Shown here in pieces: positions 44,989 to 55,790 of a stretch of DNA of 64,000 nucleotides (positions within the stretch are counted from its first letter, which is position 1; every line of letters starts with the position of its first letter). Under the pieces are notes generated by a model. That model ran no database searches. It saw nothing but the letters and a program-made list of their open reading frames with translations, and was not told where the DNA came from. Made by a program: the position numbers and the translations under genes. Origin of the DNA: Catonia carolina (Eukaryota; Arthropoda; Insecta; Hemiptera; Achilidae); the NCBI GenBank assembly GCA_035578175.1, contig JAQMRL010000001.1, forward strand, positions 434,447,545 to 434,511,544, given 5' to 3'.

Positions 44989-45929
44989 CGAGGTGTGGCT
45001 ATTAAATAACGAGACTGACGTTGTAAAAAATTTTATTTTAATTTTATACATAATCACTTATTGTCACCGTCAGTATACACTCCTTCTCTAACCCTGCAAC
45101 GCTACATACGAATTTTTTTTCATTGTTGGAAATAGTACTGGAAGTCATCTTTTCTCAGCTCCTTCAGGACACGTGCCGCTTTCTCTTTTACAGCTTCCAC
45201 GGACTCGAATCCTATCCCTTTTAATGCACATTTCACCTTAGGGAACAGGTAGAAGTCACATGGTGCAATATCTGGTGAATAAGGTGGATGTTCTAACACT
45301 GAGATGCTGTACTTGGCTAGGAACCTCTTGACAGATAACGCGGAATGAGCTGGCGCATTGTCTTGGTGGAGAACCCATGATTTGTCCTTCCACATTTCGA
45401 GGCGTTTTTTCATTACTCTTTGAAGTAGTTTATAAAGTACCTAAGGTAGTAATATTGATTAATTGTTTGACCTTCAGGAACCCAGTGAATGTACACAACT
45501 CCATGGATATAAAAAAAAACAATCATCATTGCTTTAAATTTTGACTTGCTCATTCGAGCTTTTTTGGCTCTCTGTGAAGTTCGACTCTTCCAGTGCATGG
45601 ATTGGCACTTCGTTTCCGGATCATAAGTAAAAAACCACGTTTAATCACATGTTATTATCGTTTCCAAAAAATTTGGGTCATTTTCAATCACGTACAAAGT
45701 GTCAGTACAAACATTTTTGCGAGCTTCATTTAAAACATTTTTGAGCGGCACTTGTCCTGAAGGAGCTGACAGAAGATGACTTCCAGTACTATTTCCAACA
45801 ATGGAAAATTCACATGGAGCGTTGCAGGGATAGAGAAGGAGTGTATATTGAAGGTGACAATAAGTGATTATGTAAAAAATAAAAATAAAATTTTTTACGT
45901 CAGTCTCGTTATTTAATAGCCACCCCACG
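44989..45929 (-). mobile_element. Fold-back mariner, copy 3 (different breakpoint)
   Basis: TA flanks at 44987-44988 and 45930-45931. The arms at 44989-45180 and about 45744-45929 are inverted copies of the transposase 3' end. On the minus strand the core is the best preserved of the three: the 97-residue frame at 45120-45413 has WVLHQDNAPAHSALSVKRFL and PPYSPDIAPCDFYLFPK, giving 34 residues between the second and third Asp (mariner DD34D). Frame 45413-45598 has HWKSRTSQRAKKARMSKSKF, and NVCTDTLYVIENDPNFLETI follows at about 45641-45730. The core extends further toward the N terminus than in copies 1 and 2 and the join to the right arm is elsewhere, so this fold-back formed independently. Confidence 0.85.
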
Positions 45930-45931
45930 TA

Positions 45932-47084
45932 TATTACGTAGATATTCTGTCCTAGGAACATACGATTTGACTGTCTGAAAATTGCTCCGTGTACGGATAC
46001 CCTGTTGCTCTAATCGCCAATAACTTTAACATCGTCTTGTGACTTTTATTGCTTTCGTGTTGTTCGTGTAAGAACGGACTAACTTATAAGGTCTTAAAAT
46101 ATCCTATGGGAGTCTCCTGCATATAATTAACAATAAAAAATCTTCTGATTGAATGAACATAGGTACGGATTATTATGGCGGCAAACATTCGGACAAACAA
46201 AATTCATCCAATACCTAATCAAAGCTCTTATGATTGTTTTCGTTACTATTTTAACGAGTTTTATTTTGTTTTATATCAGTAGCGAAACTTAGGTAATTTA
46301 ATTATTCTAATTCATAGTTAGAAGCTATTAGATTACATAACTTGATTGTGTTGCGACAGTCTAAAAACATAAATATCGTGGTTGATATAGTACAACAATT
46401 ATGGTTCAATTGTGAGTCCGGTAGTAACGTCAATGGTAATATAAATAAACTATAATTTACGTTTAATTAAATTTTACTACAAATGTAATAAAAACTTAGC
46501 GGTATAAAATACATTTGTAATTAAATATAACAACTCAATTAAATAAAGTGATCACAGAAATACGTTTATACATATTCTAGAGAATGAGATTAGAAGGTAA
46601 GGAAATGAAGAAATTAAATGGCTTGGCTAAACTCAGTCGTTGCCATTCGTTTCGGCCTGTACAAAGATACTACTGTTCATTGTGCTTAGTGGTTTTATGC
46701 TTTGTGCTTAGTTCCTTTTAAAACATAAGCCCGTTTAATTATTTACACCTTCGGTAATCTTAAAGGATTCGCTCAAATTCTATTTACCATACTCTTCTGA
46801 AACATAAATTTTATTGTAATTTAATTTTCAATATTTATGATTCACACGTACTTCATATACACCATTCACTTACAAGCACATATGAACAAGTTATAAAATG
46901 TAATTAAACACGCTTTCAAATCATAATACTGGTTGAAGGAATGCGCACCAAAACTTGTATTGCGCTTTAATTAATTTCGTTTTGTATTAATTCGTAAGAA
47001 TTAATTAATCAAAATGAGGTCATGTTAGAATAATTTCATTTGATCCGACACTTTTTGGTTAAGAAAATTGTTTTTTCTCTTTAA
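45932..47084. other. AT-rich interval, nothing recognised
   Basis: No supportable gene or repeat. Confidence 0.4.
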
Positions 47085-47520
47085 TTCTTTATTTACAACT
47101 GTAAAATGTTACAACAAGCAAATGTGATGATTATCATAATAATGTAAATGACATGATAGGCATGAGAGGGGTAGGGCCCCCATTGGTGCCTCCCCAAGAA
47201 TGAAATTTGTATATCAAATTAGCAGGTCTACTCCAGCGTCTTTTAAGGCGTCTAGAGGGATTATCAGGTAAATGGACGGAGGAAAGTGAACACACCAGGG
47301 GGTTCTCGTGTTCGTGTGACTTGTCGTGGAAGCGTTTATATAGGTATTCAATGGAATTTTGTACAAGTGGTGTTTTCAAATCTGTATGTAAGGTTTTGTT
47401 GCTAACGTAAAGAGGTGCATTTGCTATAAGGCGCAATGTTTTTGACTGGAATACTTGAATTCGTTGCAAGTTAGAGGGTTTGGTTGAACCGTAAATTAGT
47501 TTGGTTAAGAAAATTATTGA
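47085..47520 (-). pseudogene. Jockey-like RT C terminus
   Basis: The 111-residue minus frame (47134-47469) reads MQRIQVFQSKTLRLIANAPL, YVSNKTLHTDLKTPLV, HENPLVCSL and a terminal RRLKRRWSRPANL. A short 3' UTR ends near ACAGTTGTAAATAAAG, close to 47085. It is 5'-truncated at about 47510, before the YLG box. Confidence 0.85.
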
Positions 47521-47899
47521 TTTTTTCTAAGGTGAACTTCTAGACCAGTAAAGTAAACAAAATTATGTAAAAAGTAACATGCAACTCACAACAAATCGCT
47601 TACATATTGATAGCTATTACCAAAATTGCCAGTTAAATTGTATTATAGATCTTATTTTTGCCTCAATTTGAATGTTCATTGCCAATAGTAATAACAATTA
47701 GTTATTACTAATAGGTGAAAATTATTACAAATACTATTATGAAATTTGGACTGTTAAAAATTAAAAATTGGCACCACATTCCTTGAAACATTTCACGTCG
47801 AAATCGATCACTGGATAGATTCACATTTACGTCACATTCCCGCCATTCCTCATTCATTCCATCTCATTTACTAGTTGTGCTTACAAAATTGTAGTTGTA
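47521..47899. other. AT-rich interval with a dispersed 120-bp repeat
   Basis: Positions 47765-47885 match 2645-2765 (CACGTCACATTCCCGCC-type core: TACGTCACATTCCCGCCATT). The rest is unassigned. Confidence 0.5.
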
Positions 47900-48743
47900 A
47901 AAAAATTAAATTGAAGCCAAAAAAAGTATCATGTTGCGTAACAATCTGGTGCGAATCACTCACACATTTTCTCTTGCAAATGTAAATAATGAATAATATT
48001 ACCTATGTTTAATCATGAGTAAACAATGTCAAATGAAAAACATTAAATCACTTTAATCATGAAGTGAATTGCGTTAAATGAAAATCAACCTCTGTTTGAC
48101 TTAAAATTACGGAGAATCACTATTGATGCTAAGCGTTGTAAAAAAAATGTTTGAAATAAAAGTTGTAGGTTTATTTATTTCCTATAACTTTAATTATATT
48201 CGCTTCTGCTCCAAAGTGCACGTTAAGGCCGAAATCTTAAAAAAACAATTTTCACCACGAGAGCACGGCTCCCACGAATTTCAGCAGACATGACGCTTAC
48301 GCTACCTTTTACAGAATAAAATATGTAGTCTAGTACATTTTTTTTATGAACGAGAAACTTTCGTACCTACTGATGATGTTTTAAATAAAAAAACAATAAA
48401 CAAAAACAAAAATTGTATTAAAACTTTCTTTCATTAGTAATAAACTGCACTTGTGCTGAGTTACCCTATCTTGTAGAGTATAAAAATGTAGTAAATAAGG
48501 CGATTTTCTAAAAAAAATGTAGGAGCCGTTCTTGAGAAAATCGCAAAAAAGTTAAAAATCAACACGAATAAACTACTACTTCCGGTCCACCGATTTTGAT
48601 GAAAATGTTTATGTCGGGTCCCTTAGTAGTAACTACCTTTTGTTCCAAGTTCCTATTTCGTACGATAATCCGTTCTTGGGATATTTTGTTCCCACATACA
48701 CACACACTCACACAGACAGGTCACGGGTTTAGAAAACTTTTAT

Positions 48744-49138
48744 TTTGTTGTTTAGGTCATCAGCCAAAAAGCTGGTTTGAACCTGTAGAAGTTTTACTAA
48801 GTAAAACGAGGAGTGAAGTGGTTTACCATTGCCTTCCTCACTGAGTGGAATAGTATGCTTATCAGCATGCCGGGCCCTCTGAAAAGCACATATTTTCCAC
48901 TCTGCAAATGACACCTTCATTTCATTCACCACAGGGTCTGGCTGTATAATAAAATTCATTATTTTCAGAGGAGATAACTCTGACTAGTGTCTTTTACACC
49001 TCTACCTCGTCAGTATTTAAATGATTCAGTCTTATAATTGGCTGACCATATGATAAGAAACAGAACTATTTATTTTAGCCCTGCAACAAACAGATTGAGA
49101 GTAAAATATTTGACAATCCACCTGTCTGTTATACGCAG
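48744..49138 (-). mobile_element. SINE-N full-length copy, subgroup A
   Basis: Tail side GTTGTTTAGGTCATCAGCC, head side CCTGTCTGTTATACGCAG. The internal frame (48729-48959) is open: MNFIIQPDPVVNEMKVSF, then EWKICAFQRARHADK. Confidence 0.9.
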
Positions 49139-49440
49139 GTAAATTATATTATAACGTTATAATTATAATTTGTAAATTATTTACGTTTATAATTTATGTA
49201 AATAAATTCTTATAATTTCTTATATTTGTAAATTTATATTTTCACCTCAATACATTCATCCAAAACCCACTTTTCAAAAATATTTATTTTGTCTAATAAA
49301 TAAAACCTCAGCAAATCAATATTTGCTTAATAGTATACTAGAACCTGCCATGCCCATAATAAAGGGTACATCCGCCATTTTGGATGTGGAGAATTTTAGA
49401 CATCAGTATGAGTCCAAATTTCAGTGTCAAAATTTTATAT
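49139..49440. other. AT-rich spacer inside the composite SINE block
   Basis: About 300 bp of AT-rich sequence between a full SINE-N and a SINE-N head; not recognised elsewhere in the window. Confidence 0.4.
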
Positions 49441-49594
49441 TAGTGACTTTTACACCTCTACCTTTTCTGTTCTTAAATGATTCAGTCATTTAATTGGCTG
49501 ACCATGTGATAAGAAACAGAACTATTTATTTTAGCCTGCAACGAACAGATTGAATGTAAATAATGTGACACTCCACCTGTCTGTTTTGGGCAGT
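49441..49594 (-). mobile_element. SINE-N head-only fragment
   Basis: On the minus strand it starts with the double hairpin (CTGCCCAAAACAGACAGG) and stops after GAGGTGTAAAAGTCACTA, so only the first 150 bp are present. It forms the outer end of the block flanked by AAAACTTTTAT. Confidence 0.85.
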
Positions 49595-49699
49595 AAAACT
49601 TTTATATCCGGTGAAAACTCGATTTCGAAAAATTGACATTAAAACTTCCCTATATTCTTTCTTCCCTATAATGTTTATTCATATAGGGCAAGAGAAAGT

Positions 49700-50214
49700 A
49701 AAAATATTTTATTTGTATAATATACAATGATACAGTTTATTAGAAAAGAAATTATTTTCGAACAAATACAAGACATTATTTGCACATGCTTTTCAGATAA
49801 TAAAACAGTGACCGTAAAACGAAACCTGCAAAGATTATTAAGCATAGAAGGATAGAACAATTACAATTTACGACTTACTGAAAACGACTTGTCTGAAGGA
49901 ACGCTACCGTAATAACGTTTTTTACAAGTCATTCTGAAGAAGGCGATATATAAAGTGGCTATATTATGTTGCATATGATATTAGTATTTTTTTAAACTTT
50001 CAATTTTTTTTCAAGTCGGGGCCCAAGGTCATTAAGGCTTTTACAATCAGCATATTATTACAGTCGACACAATTATGTGCAATTTCCATAACCGTGTTTT
50101 GTGTAGCGTGAAATTATAAAATACCGATATAGTTGTTTAAATCACAGATATATTCTTCAAACTTAGGTCTGTATTAAATTTTTAGAGTGGAAGTTAATTG
50201 TCAACGTTAAAAAC
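49700..50214. other. AT-rich interval, nothing recognised
   Basis: No supportable feature. Confidence 0.4.
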
Positions 50215-51960
50215 TTAAGGGGATACGAGAGTCCTATACCGCACTATGTTAACATAAGGAACATTTTTTCAGCTCTCATTGGCCAGATCATTCTAAAAAA
50301 ATATTTCCAGTCTAGAGTACTTTTATACAGATTGTGTCATTGAGGTTTTGCCATTTTCCAATTTATGGCGCAGGAAAAAATATTTTCCATACGCAACTCT
50401 TATGTATGTAAAATTGACCATTAAATAGCACATAAAATTGTAATGGAAATGATTAGAAGGAAACGCCATTGAGACAAAATGTATTTTGAAAGTATAAACG
50501 TACCCTGAAAATTTTAGCAGTTGCTGAAAAAAATGGTCATTTACTACTAAAAAATTCAATTTACGGGAAAATAATACTAACTGAAAATTTTACTTTCACA
50601 AAATAAGCTGACTACAACCCAAACATTCAAAACAACAAACAGCTGCTGTTTGATGTAGTTACAACAGCAGTTCAACCAAAACAATAAGCAAAAAAATTAC
50701 CTTCGAATTTAAAAAAATATGTAACTAGCTATATTTTTTTAGCTTTTATTTGTTATCGGGAACTGTACATTGTTGACAACTACCCAATTTGATCGTTGCT
50801 TTTTGCTGTATTTTTTTTGACGTGGATTAGACATGAGTTTGAACAGGGACCCCCAGTAGAGTTTGCTCATGGATGGCTGTCAACTGGTCACCATACAAAG
50901 TCGCTTGCCCAACCAGTGTTACTTAACAAATAATAGCGACTTTCTACCAGCTGACTGACTGGGCTGGCCCGAAAGCCAGCTATATTTAAACTAAAGTTAC
51001 TACTAAATAAAAATTCAAGAAAAATTAAGAAAACTAGTCAGCAATAGGAAAATTTAAAAAACTCATAACTTCTTTTTAAAAAGTTGCCAACATAATATTT
51101 TTTTCTTATTAAGGGGAGCAGACTGATTTTAATAAAAAAATATTGATTTTTCAATTTTACCATATATTGATAGATCGTTTACCCCTATTTAAATTGATAT
51201 ATAACACGATATTCGTTGCTTTTTCTTTTGAGAAAAATTATGTTTTTACGTTAATGGGGTACGTAGTATTTATTTCAATATTTTTTCACTTTTTCCATTC
51301 TTTTAAATTGAGATTAATAAAATCATGTTACTGCTCTAATATTACGGAGATCGCATTCACATAAAAACAATAATTTCTAGAATGGATAGGAATCAGCTGT
51401 AAAGCAAGATAATAATTATTGGTGTGTTTTTGTTTGAAAGTTAATTCCAATTAGCAATAGGTGTTTCTGATGCGGTATTATGCTCCTACTATATGCGCAT
51501 TTTCCGCAAATTGTATTTTTTGACTTTAGGTACACTTATTTCAGGAATCATCCCACCTAGGAGTGTGCAATTTCGCATACTACATTTTATTACCGAGGTT
51601 TGTATTTACTCCAGAGGTATTTCAAAAATTTTAGAGTTTTTATTTTTTGGGTGTCTCTTTTATGAAAAAATGTGGGCTATATTTGAACATCTTTTGAGAA
51701 TACAAATCATTTTTAGATCGGATAATAATAAATGAAAAAGCTCTGGTACAAATTTGCAAAAATGTACCGTAGATAGGTGTGCCAAAGCTCAGCTTTGTAC
51801 CTTTAACGGTTCCTACAAAAAATCTACTTAAGTTAGTATTTCAGGTTTAGGGATAATGAAAATGGTCTGCTCCCCTTAAAAAGGAAGATTTGAACTACAT
51901 TGTAAGTGAAAAAAAGCAAAATGGCCAAAACTTAAAATTTCAGCCTCCCGTGCCCCGTAA
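50215..51960. mobile_element. Possible older TTAA-type element containing a nested MITE
   Basis: The left end TTAAGGGGATACGAGAGTCC and the inverted right end (minus strand TTACGGGGCACGGGAGGCT) match with one gap and a few mismatches, and TTAA/GTAA flank them. A second TTAA element (51109-51879) lies inside. No ORF longer than about 80 codons is convincing. Confidence 0.45.
51109..51879. mobile_element. TTAA-flanked MITE, copy 4 (diverged)
   Basis: TTAA at 51109-51112 and 51876-51879, with perfect inverted ends GGGGAGCAGAC and GTCTGCTCCCC. The interior is only distantly like copies 1-3 (CGCAAATTG ... GACTTTAGGTACACTTATTT against their TTTAACACTAGGTACATTTT), suggesting a sister subfamily. Confidence 0.8.
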
Positions 51961-52227
51961 TAGAAAATCAAATAGCGATTAGTAGCCTACAGGATATTTT
52001 TAGTAACTTAAAGCGATCAGTAATTTCACAAGATTATCTAATAAATGATGTGTATAGGCCTACACTGCCCATAACGGGCAGTTGGAGTGTTAAATTAATT
52101 GCACTCGATCTGTTGGTTACAGGGCTACAAAAACATAGTTGTGGTTCTTATCACATAGTCAGCCAATTATAATACAACCTTTTAAGAACAGATGAGGTAG
52201 TAGTGTAAAAGACACTACTTAGAGCTA

Positions 52228-53173
52228 TAGGGTGATTCAAAAAGAGCGCCGGTTTTGATATATCAAATTAAGAGATTTATTTTATTGAAAAACTGAAAAT
52301 AAATACATCAACAAGTTCATCTTACCTTCCGATTTTATGTATGAAAAATGATGTCATGCATGTGTCCTCCTCTACTGCGCTGGCACGCATCAACTCTGTC
52401 CATGAAATTGGATATTCCTGCACGACAAGTTTCGACTATGTGGGACAAGTTTCCGTATGTGGGGTTTTCTAAACCCCACATACGGCAGTTCTGTTTATTG
52501 ACAAAACCGTTTAAGTGGAAGTGCGCCTCATCACTGAAAATGATTTTGTTTGCGAAGGTGTCATCATCCTGCCGTTTTCTCAATACCCAGTCAACAAACT
52601 GTCGTCTCTTCTGGTGGTCTGCCACTTTCAAATGTTGCGTCAACTGAATTTTATACGGGTGATATTGGAGATCGTACCGAAGAATTCTCCGTACAGAAGA
52701 ACATCGTAAACCCAATTGTTGAGAACGGCGACGTATTGATTTTGCTGGGCTAACAGCCACACTGTCACGAACCAACGCAACGTTCTGCTCAGTTCGGCCA
52801 GAACGACGACGTCCAGAACTTTTAAGGTCGACTGTTGAACCCGTCTCAAAAAACTTTTTCATGAGCCTGCGAACTGTTGATTCATTCGGTGCTTCATTAC
52901 GTCCCAGAGTACCGCCAAGTCGCCTGACAGTAGCCGCATAACTCTCTCCACTCTGGTAAAATGTTTTGACGATTAACACTCGTTGCGCAATAGTAAACTT
53001 CTCCATGGTTAGACAGAGACTGCGAGAGTACTACACTGCGAACAAGGGAAACTACAACTGCATCGTCAATCGGAATGTTCTCCGAAATAGAAATGAGGTC
53101 TAACAATGTTGCCAACCGATAAACAAAAATTTACCAGCCGTTTAAAAACCGGCGCTCTTTTTGAATCACCCTA
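52228..53173 (-). mobile_element. Internally deleted mariner/Tc1-type transposon
   Basis: A 946-bp element with perfect 29-bp terminal inverted repeats that begin TAGGGTGATTCAAAAAGAGC and continue into GCCGGTTTT, flanked by TA (52226-52227 and 53174-53175). It carries a shortened transposase on the minus strand. Perfect termini imply recent movement, which would need transposase supplied in trans. Confidence 0.95.
52335..53006 (-). pseudogene. Deleted Tc1/mariner-type transposase
   Basis: A 223-codon frame starts at ATG 53006. The N-terminal DNA-binding part is intact (IAQRVLIVKTFYQSGESYAA to GSTVDLKSSGRRRSGR), followed by the second helix-turn-helix region and the first catalytic Asp (IIFSDEAHFHLNG). 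After CRMWGLENP the frame jumps directly to the C-terminal end (VDACQRSRGGHMHDIIFHT), so the second and third catalytic residues are gone. A 15-bp perfect palindrome sits exactly at this point (52453-52485). The product could bind DNA but not cut it. The family resembles the copy at 19267-20317, though the termini differ. Confidence 0.9.
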
Positions 53174-53629
53174 TATTTCCTCTGAGAGAAATTAATTTCA
53201 TTACACAGCCAGATCTTTTAGTGAATGAAGTGAAGGTGTCATTTGCAGGGTGAAAAGTAGGTACTTTTCGGAGAGCCTGGCATGCTGATAAGCATATTCT
53301 TTCAACTCAGTGAGGAAGGCATGGTAAACCACCTCACTCCTCGTTTTTATTTAGTAAAACCTCTAGAGTTTTAAACTAGTCTTCCGGCTGTTGACCTAAA
53401 CAACAACAGGCTTGCACGTAATCTTACTGATTATTTGATAATTTCTGGTGGTTTTTAATAATTTTATTTATAATAAAATAAAAACAAAACACTAAATTCA
53501 TTAAACGGTGCATATATGCAACAATGTTTAGCAAATTTACATAAATTATTACGTTTGTAATGACTAAGCAGATTTAATTACGATTTAAAATATTCTTTTT
53601 TTTTGACTATACAAGATATTTTTATTTGC

Positions 53630-54270
53630 AACTGTATAAAATTAACAACAAGCAAATTTGAAAAAAAAGGATACAAATATTGACAAATTTTAAGACATTG
53701 AGGAGATCGCTGCCCATTGACAGTACTCCAACCGTAATCATTAAATTAGTTCATAATTTACTTAATTTTATTTTGTTTTACTTTAATTTTGACGTCTAAT
53801 GATATATCTCTACTCCAGAGTCGTTTCAGTCTTCGTATAGGGGCAGTTGGTAAATCTGGTGTGTCTAGGTCAACAATGACCTGGTTTGGATTATTCGGTA
53901 ATTTCTTTTTAAATCGTGTGTATGTGCGTAAAAACACATCGTTGATATATGGGACGTTTAAGTCCGTGTGTAGTGTATCGTTCGTTACGTAAAAGGAAGC
54001 GCTAGTTATCTGTCTTAATAATTTGGACTGAAAGCGTTGTATTTTCAAAATGACCGACGGTTTGGCACAACAGTAAATTTGGCTGCTATACATCCAAACG
54101 GGTCTAAGGTAACACTTATAAACTAGTAGTTTTAGATGAAGTGGGAGTTTAGAAGATCTGGAAATCAACGAATACAGTTGTTTACGTCTAGCGTCTAAAG
54201 TTTTTCGCGTTTCGTTAACATGTTGGTTCCACGTTAGTCTTTTGTCAATGTAGAACCCAAGATACTTTAT
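53630..54270 (-). pseudogene. Jockey-like RT remnant, thumb and C terminus
   Basis: The minus frame at 53758-54168 shows LHLKLLVYKCYLRPVWMYSS, KIQRFQSKLLRQITSASFYV, TNDTLHTDLNVPYINDVFLR and a terminal RRLKRLWSRDISL. Upstream to about 54265 KYLGFYIDKRLTWNQHVNET continues in another frame. The 3' UTR ends near 53630 (GTTGCAAATAAAA on the minus strand). The 5' boundary is a palindrome. Confidence 0.85.
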
Positions 54271-54309
54271 TTTGGGCTCTACATTGACAAAAGACTAACG
54301 TGGAACCAA
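54223..54309. repeat. Palindromic 5' junction of jockey copy
   Basis: Two 37-bp arms (54223-54259 and 54273-54309) pair with one mismatch around a 13-bp loop. Both arms encode the same DKRLTWNQ segment, in opposite orientations. Confidence 0.9.
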
Positions 54310-54419
54310 AATATTCTTAAAAGTGTTTTATAACAGGCCTATTGCTTTAATTTTCAATTTTTTAAATTTGTTTTATTTTATTTATTTAAGAAAAAAAAAG
54401 TTTCTTAAAATTGTTTTAA

Positions 54420-54765
54420 AAAATATCTATTGTTATTAAAACTAAAATATAAAAATATGGATATTTTATGTAAAATGTAATTGAATTTATCATTTATTTT
54501 ATCTTTTTTTTAAATTCTGTTTAACGCAATCTTTGTAACCTATTTAACTGTAGTAATTTTTATAGCAGTTATAAGTATTTAAGTGATTAAATTTTTTTGT
54601 TCTGTATACTCCTATGCGCGGACAGAACTCTTTGTGAAGAAAGGTTTTTGCGTATAGTATATTTAGTTTAAAATATTGTACGTAGCTTAGTACAGTGATG
54701 AATTGTAATTTTAATGTAGCTATATTTTACTAAATAAAATAAATAAATAAAAATAAGATACAAGA
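54420..54765 (+). mobile_element. LINE 3' UTR tail with stem-loop
   Basis: It shares ACTCCTATGCGCG, ACAGAACTCTT(T/C)GTGAAGAA and TTTTTGCGTATA with 23641-23975, and ends in AAATAAATAAATAAAAATAAG. The coding part is absent. Confidence 0.65.
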
Positions 54766-54769
54766 TAAG

Positions 54770-55032
54770 AATACAATCCTTCGCTCTACTTACATTTTTT
54801 CATGTTCCGAAACAAAAATTAAGTTTTTAAAACACATTGTATCATTATGATAATGGTATTCCAGAAATAGGTAAGTAGGCCTAATTGTGTATTGTAAGAG
54901 GTGGAGTGTATTAACAAGGATACTAGATTGATATTAATGACATGTTTTGAATAAGAATTTTTAAAATCAAATCTAGTAGAAACTTTTCATTTTATTCCTT
55001 CTACCATAGTCTGGTTTACCGGAAAAAGTTAT
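54770..55032. other. AT-rich interval, nothing recognised
   Basis: No supportable feature. Confidence 0.4.
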
Positions 55033-55140
55033 AGAACAGAAAAAGAATAGAATAATAGAATAAAAGAATATAGAATGTAGAATATAGAATAATAGAATAG
55101 AATAGAAGAATAGAAAAGAATAGAAAAAGTTATAGTTATG
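55033..55140. repeat. AATAG-type minisatellite
   Basis: Imperfect tandem AATAGAATAG units with variants such as AATATAG and AAAAG. Confidence 0.85.
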
Positions 55141-55187
55141 GAAAAGTTATAGGGTCTCGATTGTTTGAGAAACTATCAGACCGCAGA

Positions 55188-55222
55188 TATAAAAACAGTT
55201 AGCGCCTTTGTAAACAGTCAGT
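55188..55222 (+). promoter_or_regulatory. TATA-plus-initiator core promoter-like pair
   Basis: TATAAAAA at 55188-55195 and the insect-type initiator TCAGT at 55218-55222 are spaced as in RNA polymerase II core promoters (A of the initiator 32 bases downstream of the first T). No coding gene follows; the sequence up to about 55580 ends in GGTGTTACA and might be an old solo LTR. Confidence 0.35.
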
Positions 55223-55665
55223 TAGTACGAGGACTGTGAATGGAATTAGTGCTATTGGGCCATTTCGAATAATGTCGTTAAGGGAATGGTTTTGAATTAA
55301 GTTAATAGAGCGTGTGCGTATGGTGGTAGTAGTGGTTGTGAAGAATTACATCATTGTTTTGGTTAAGTGATAGTATTTTATTCATAATAGAGTTTAGTTG
55401 AAGCTTTAAGTTTTGTAATTAATTTAATTAAAGTAATCTAATCTTGTAATTTGTTAGTATTTTACGCTTAATAATTTATTGTAATTATTAATCGTGTAAA
55501 TAGATAATTTTTATGAAGTTTAAAGGAAGTTTGTTTACACCAAGATTCCCAACGAACCTAAGCTTAGGTGTTACATATTTTTATTGGTTAGATCTTTTTT
55601 AAAAATATTTTATATAGGCCTACCTACTAGCTAAAGTACCCGTTCTTCGAACGGTTTTCTTGGTG
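55223..55665. other. Interval downstream of the promoter-like pair
   Basis: No ORF of interest; a non-coding transcript or solo LTR cannot be excluded. Confidence 0.3.
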
Positions 55666-55790
55666 CCGTGGACTGTCGGTTGGGTTACCGAGTTCGATCC
55701 CTGTCAGGTCTGATATTCTTTAACTATTCATTGTTATCTGCCTCCTTTCAACGTCAACATTATTATTTATGAAAAAAAATTGTTTATCGT
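55666..55790 (+). mobile_element. Degraded tRNA-derived SINE
   Basis: GAGTTCGATCCCTGTCAGGT is a B box followed by the SINE-A-like TCTGATATTCTTTAACTATT and CAACGTCAAC, then an A-rich end. The A-box half is decayed. Confidence 0.55.

Larger units (their letters stand above)
47900..49695 (+). repeat. R1 repeat, long copy split by a composite SINE block
   Basis: R1 runs 47900-48743 and resumes at 49595-49695. It includes GAATCACTCACACATTTTCT, AATCATGAGTAAACAATG, TAAACTACTACTTCCGGTCC, a short CA-repeat at 48700-48718 and finally TCCGGTGAAAACTCGATTTC and GGGCAAGAGAAAGTAAAAAT. The interrupting block is flanked by AAAACTTTTAT at 48733-48743 and 49595-49605. Confidence 0.75.
52066..53407 (+). mobile_element. 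SINE-N copy, subgroup B, split by a mariner
   Basis: The SINE occupies 52066-52227 and 53174-53407. The head has both hairpins (TGCCCATAACGGGCA, then GAGTG/CACTC) and the tail is AACAACAAC. AGGCCTACAC before and AGGCTTGCAC after look like a target duplication with two changes. The transposon sits at a TA within GAGCTATTTCCTCTG. Confidence 0.9.

Noticed and set aside
48596..48844. 82-residue plus frame
   Set aside because: It runs across the R1/SINE-N junction; both parts are repeats in other reading senses.
52348..52753. Three plus-strand frames within the deleted mariner
   Set aside because: Antisense shadows of the transposase remnant.
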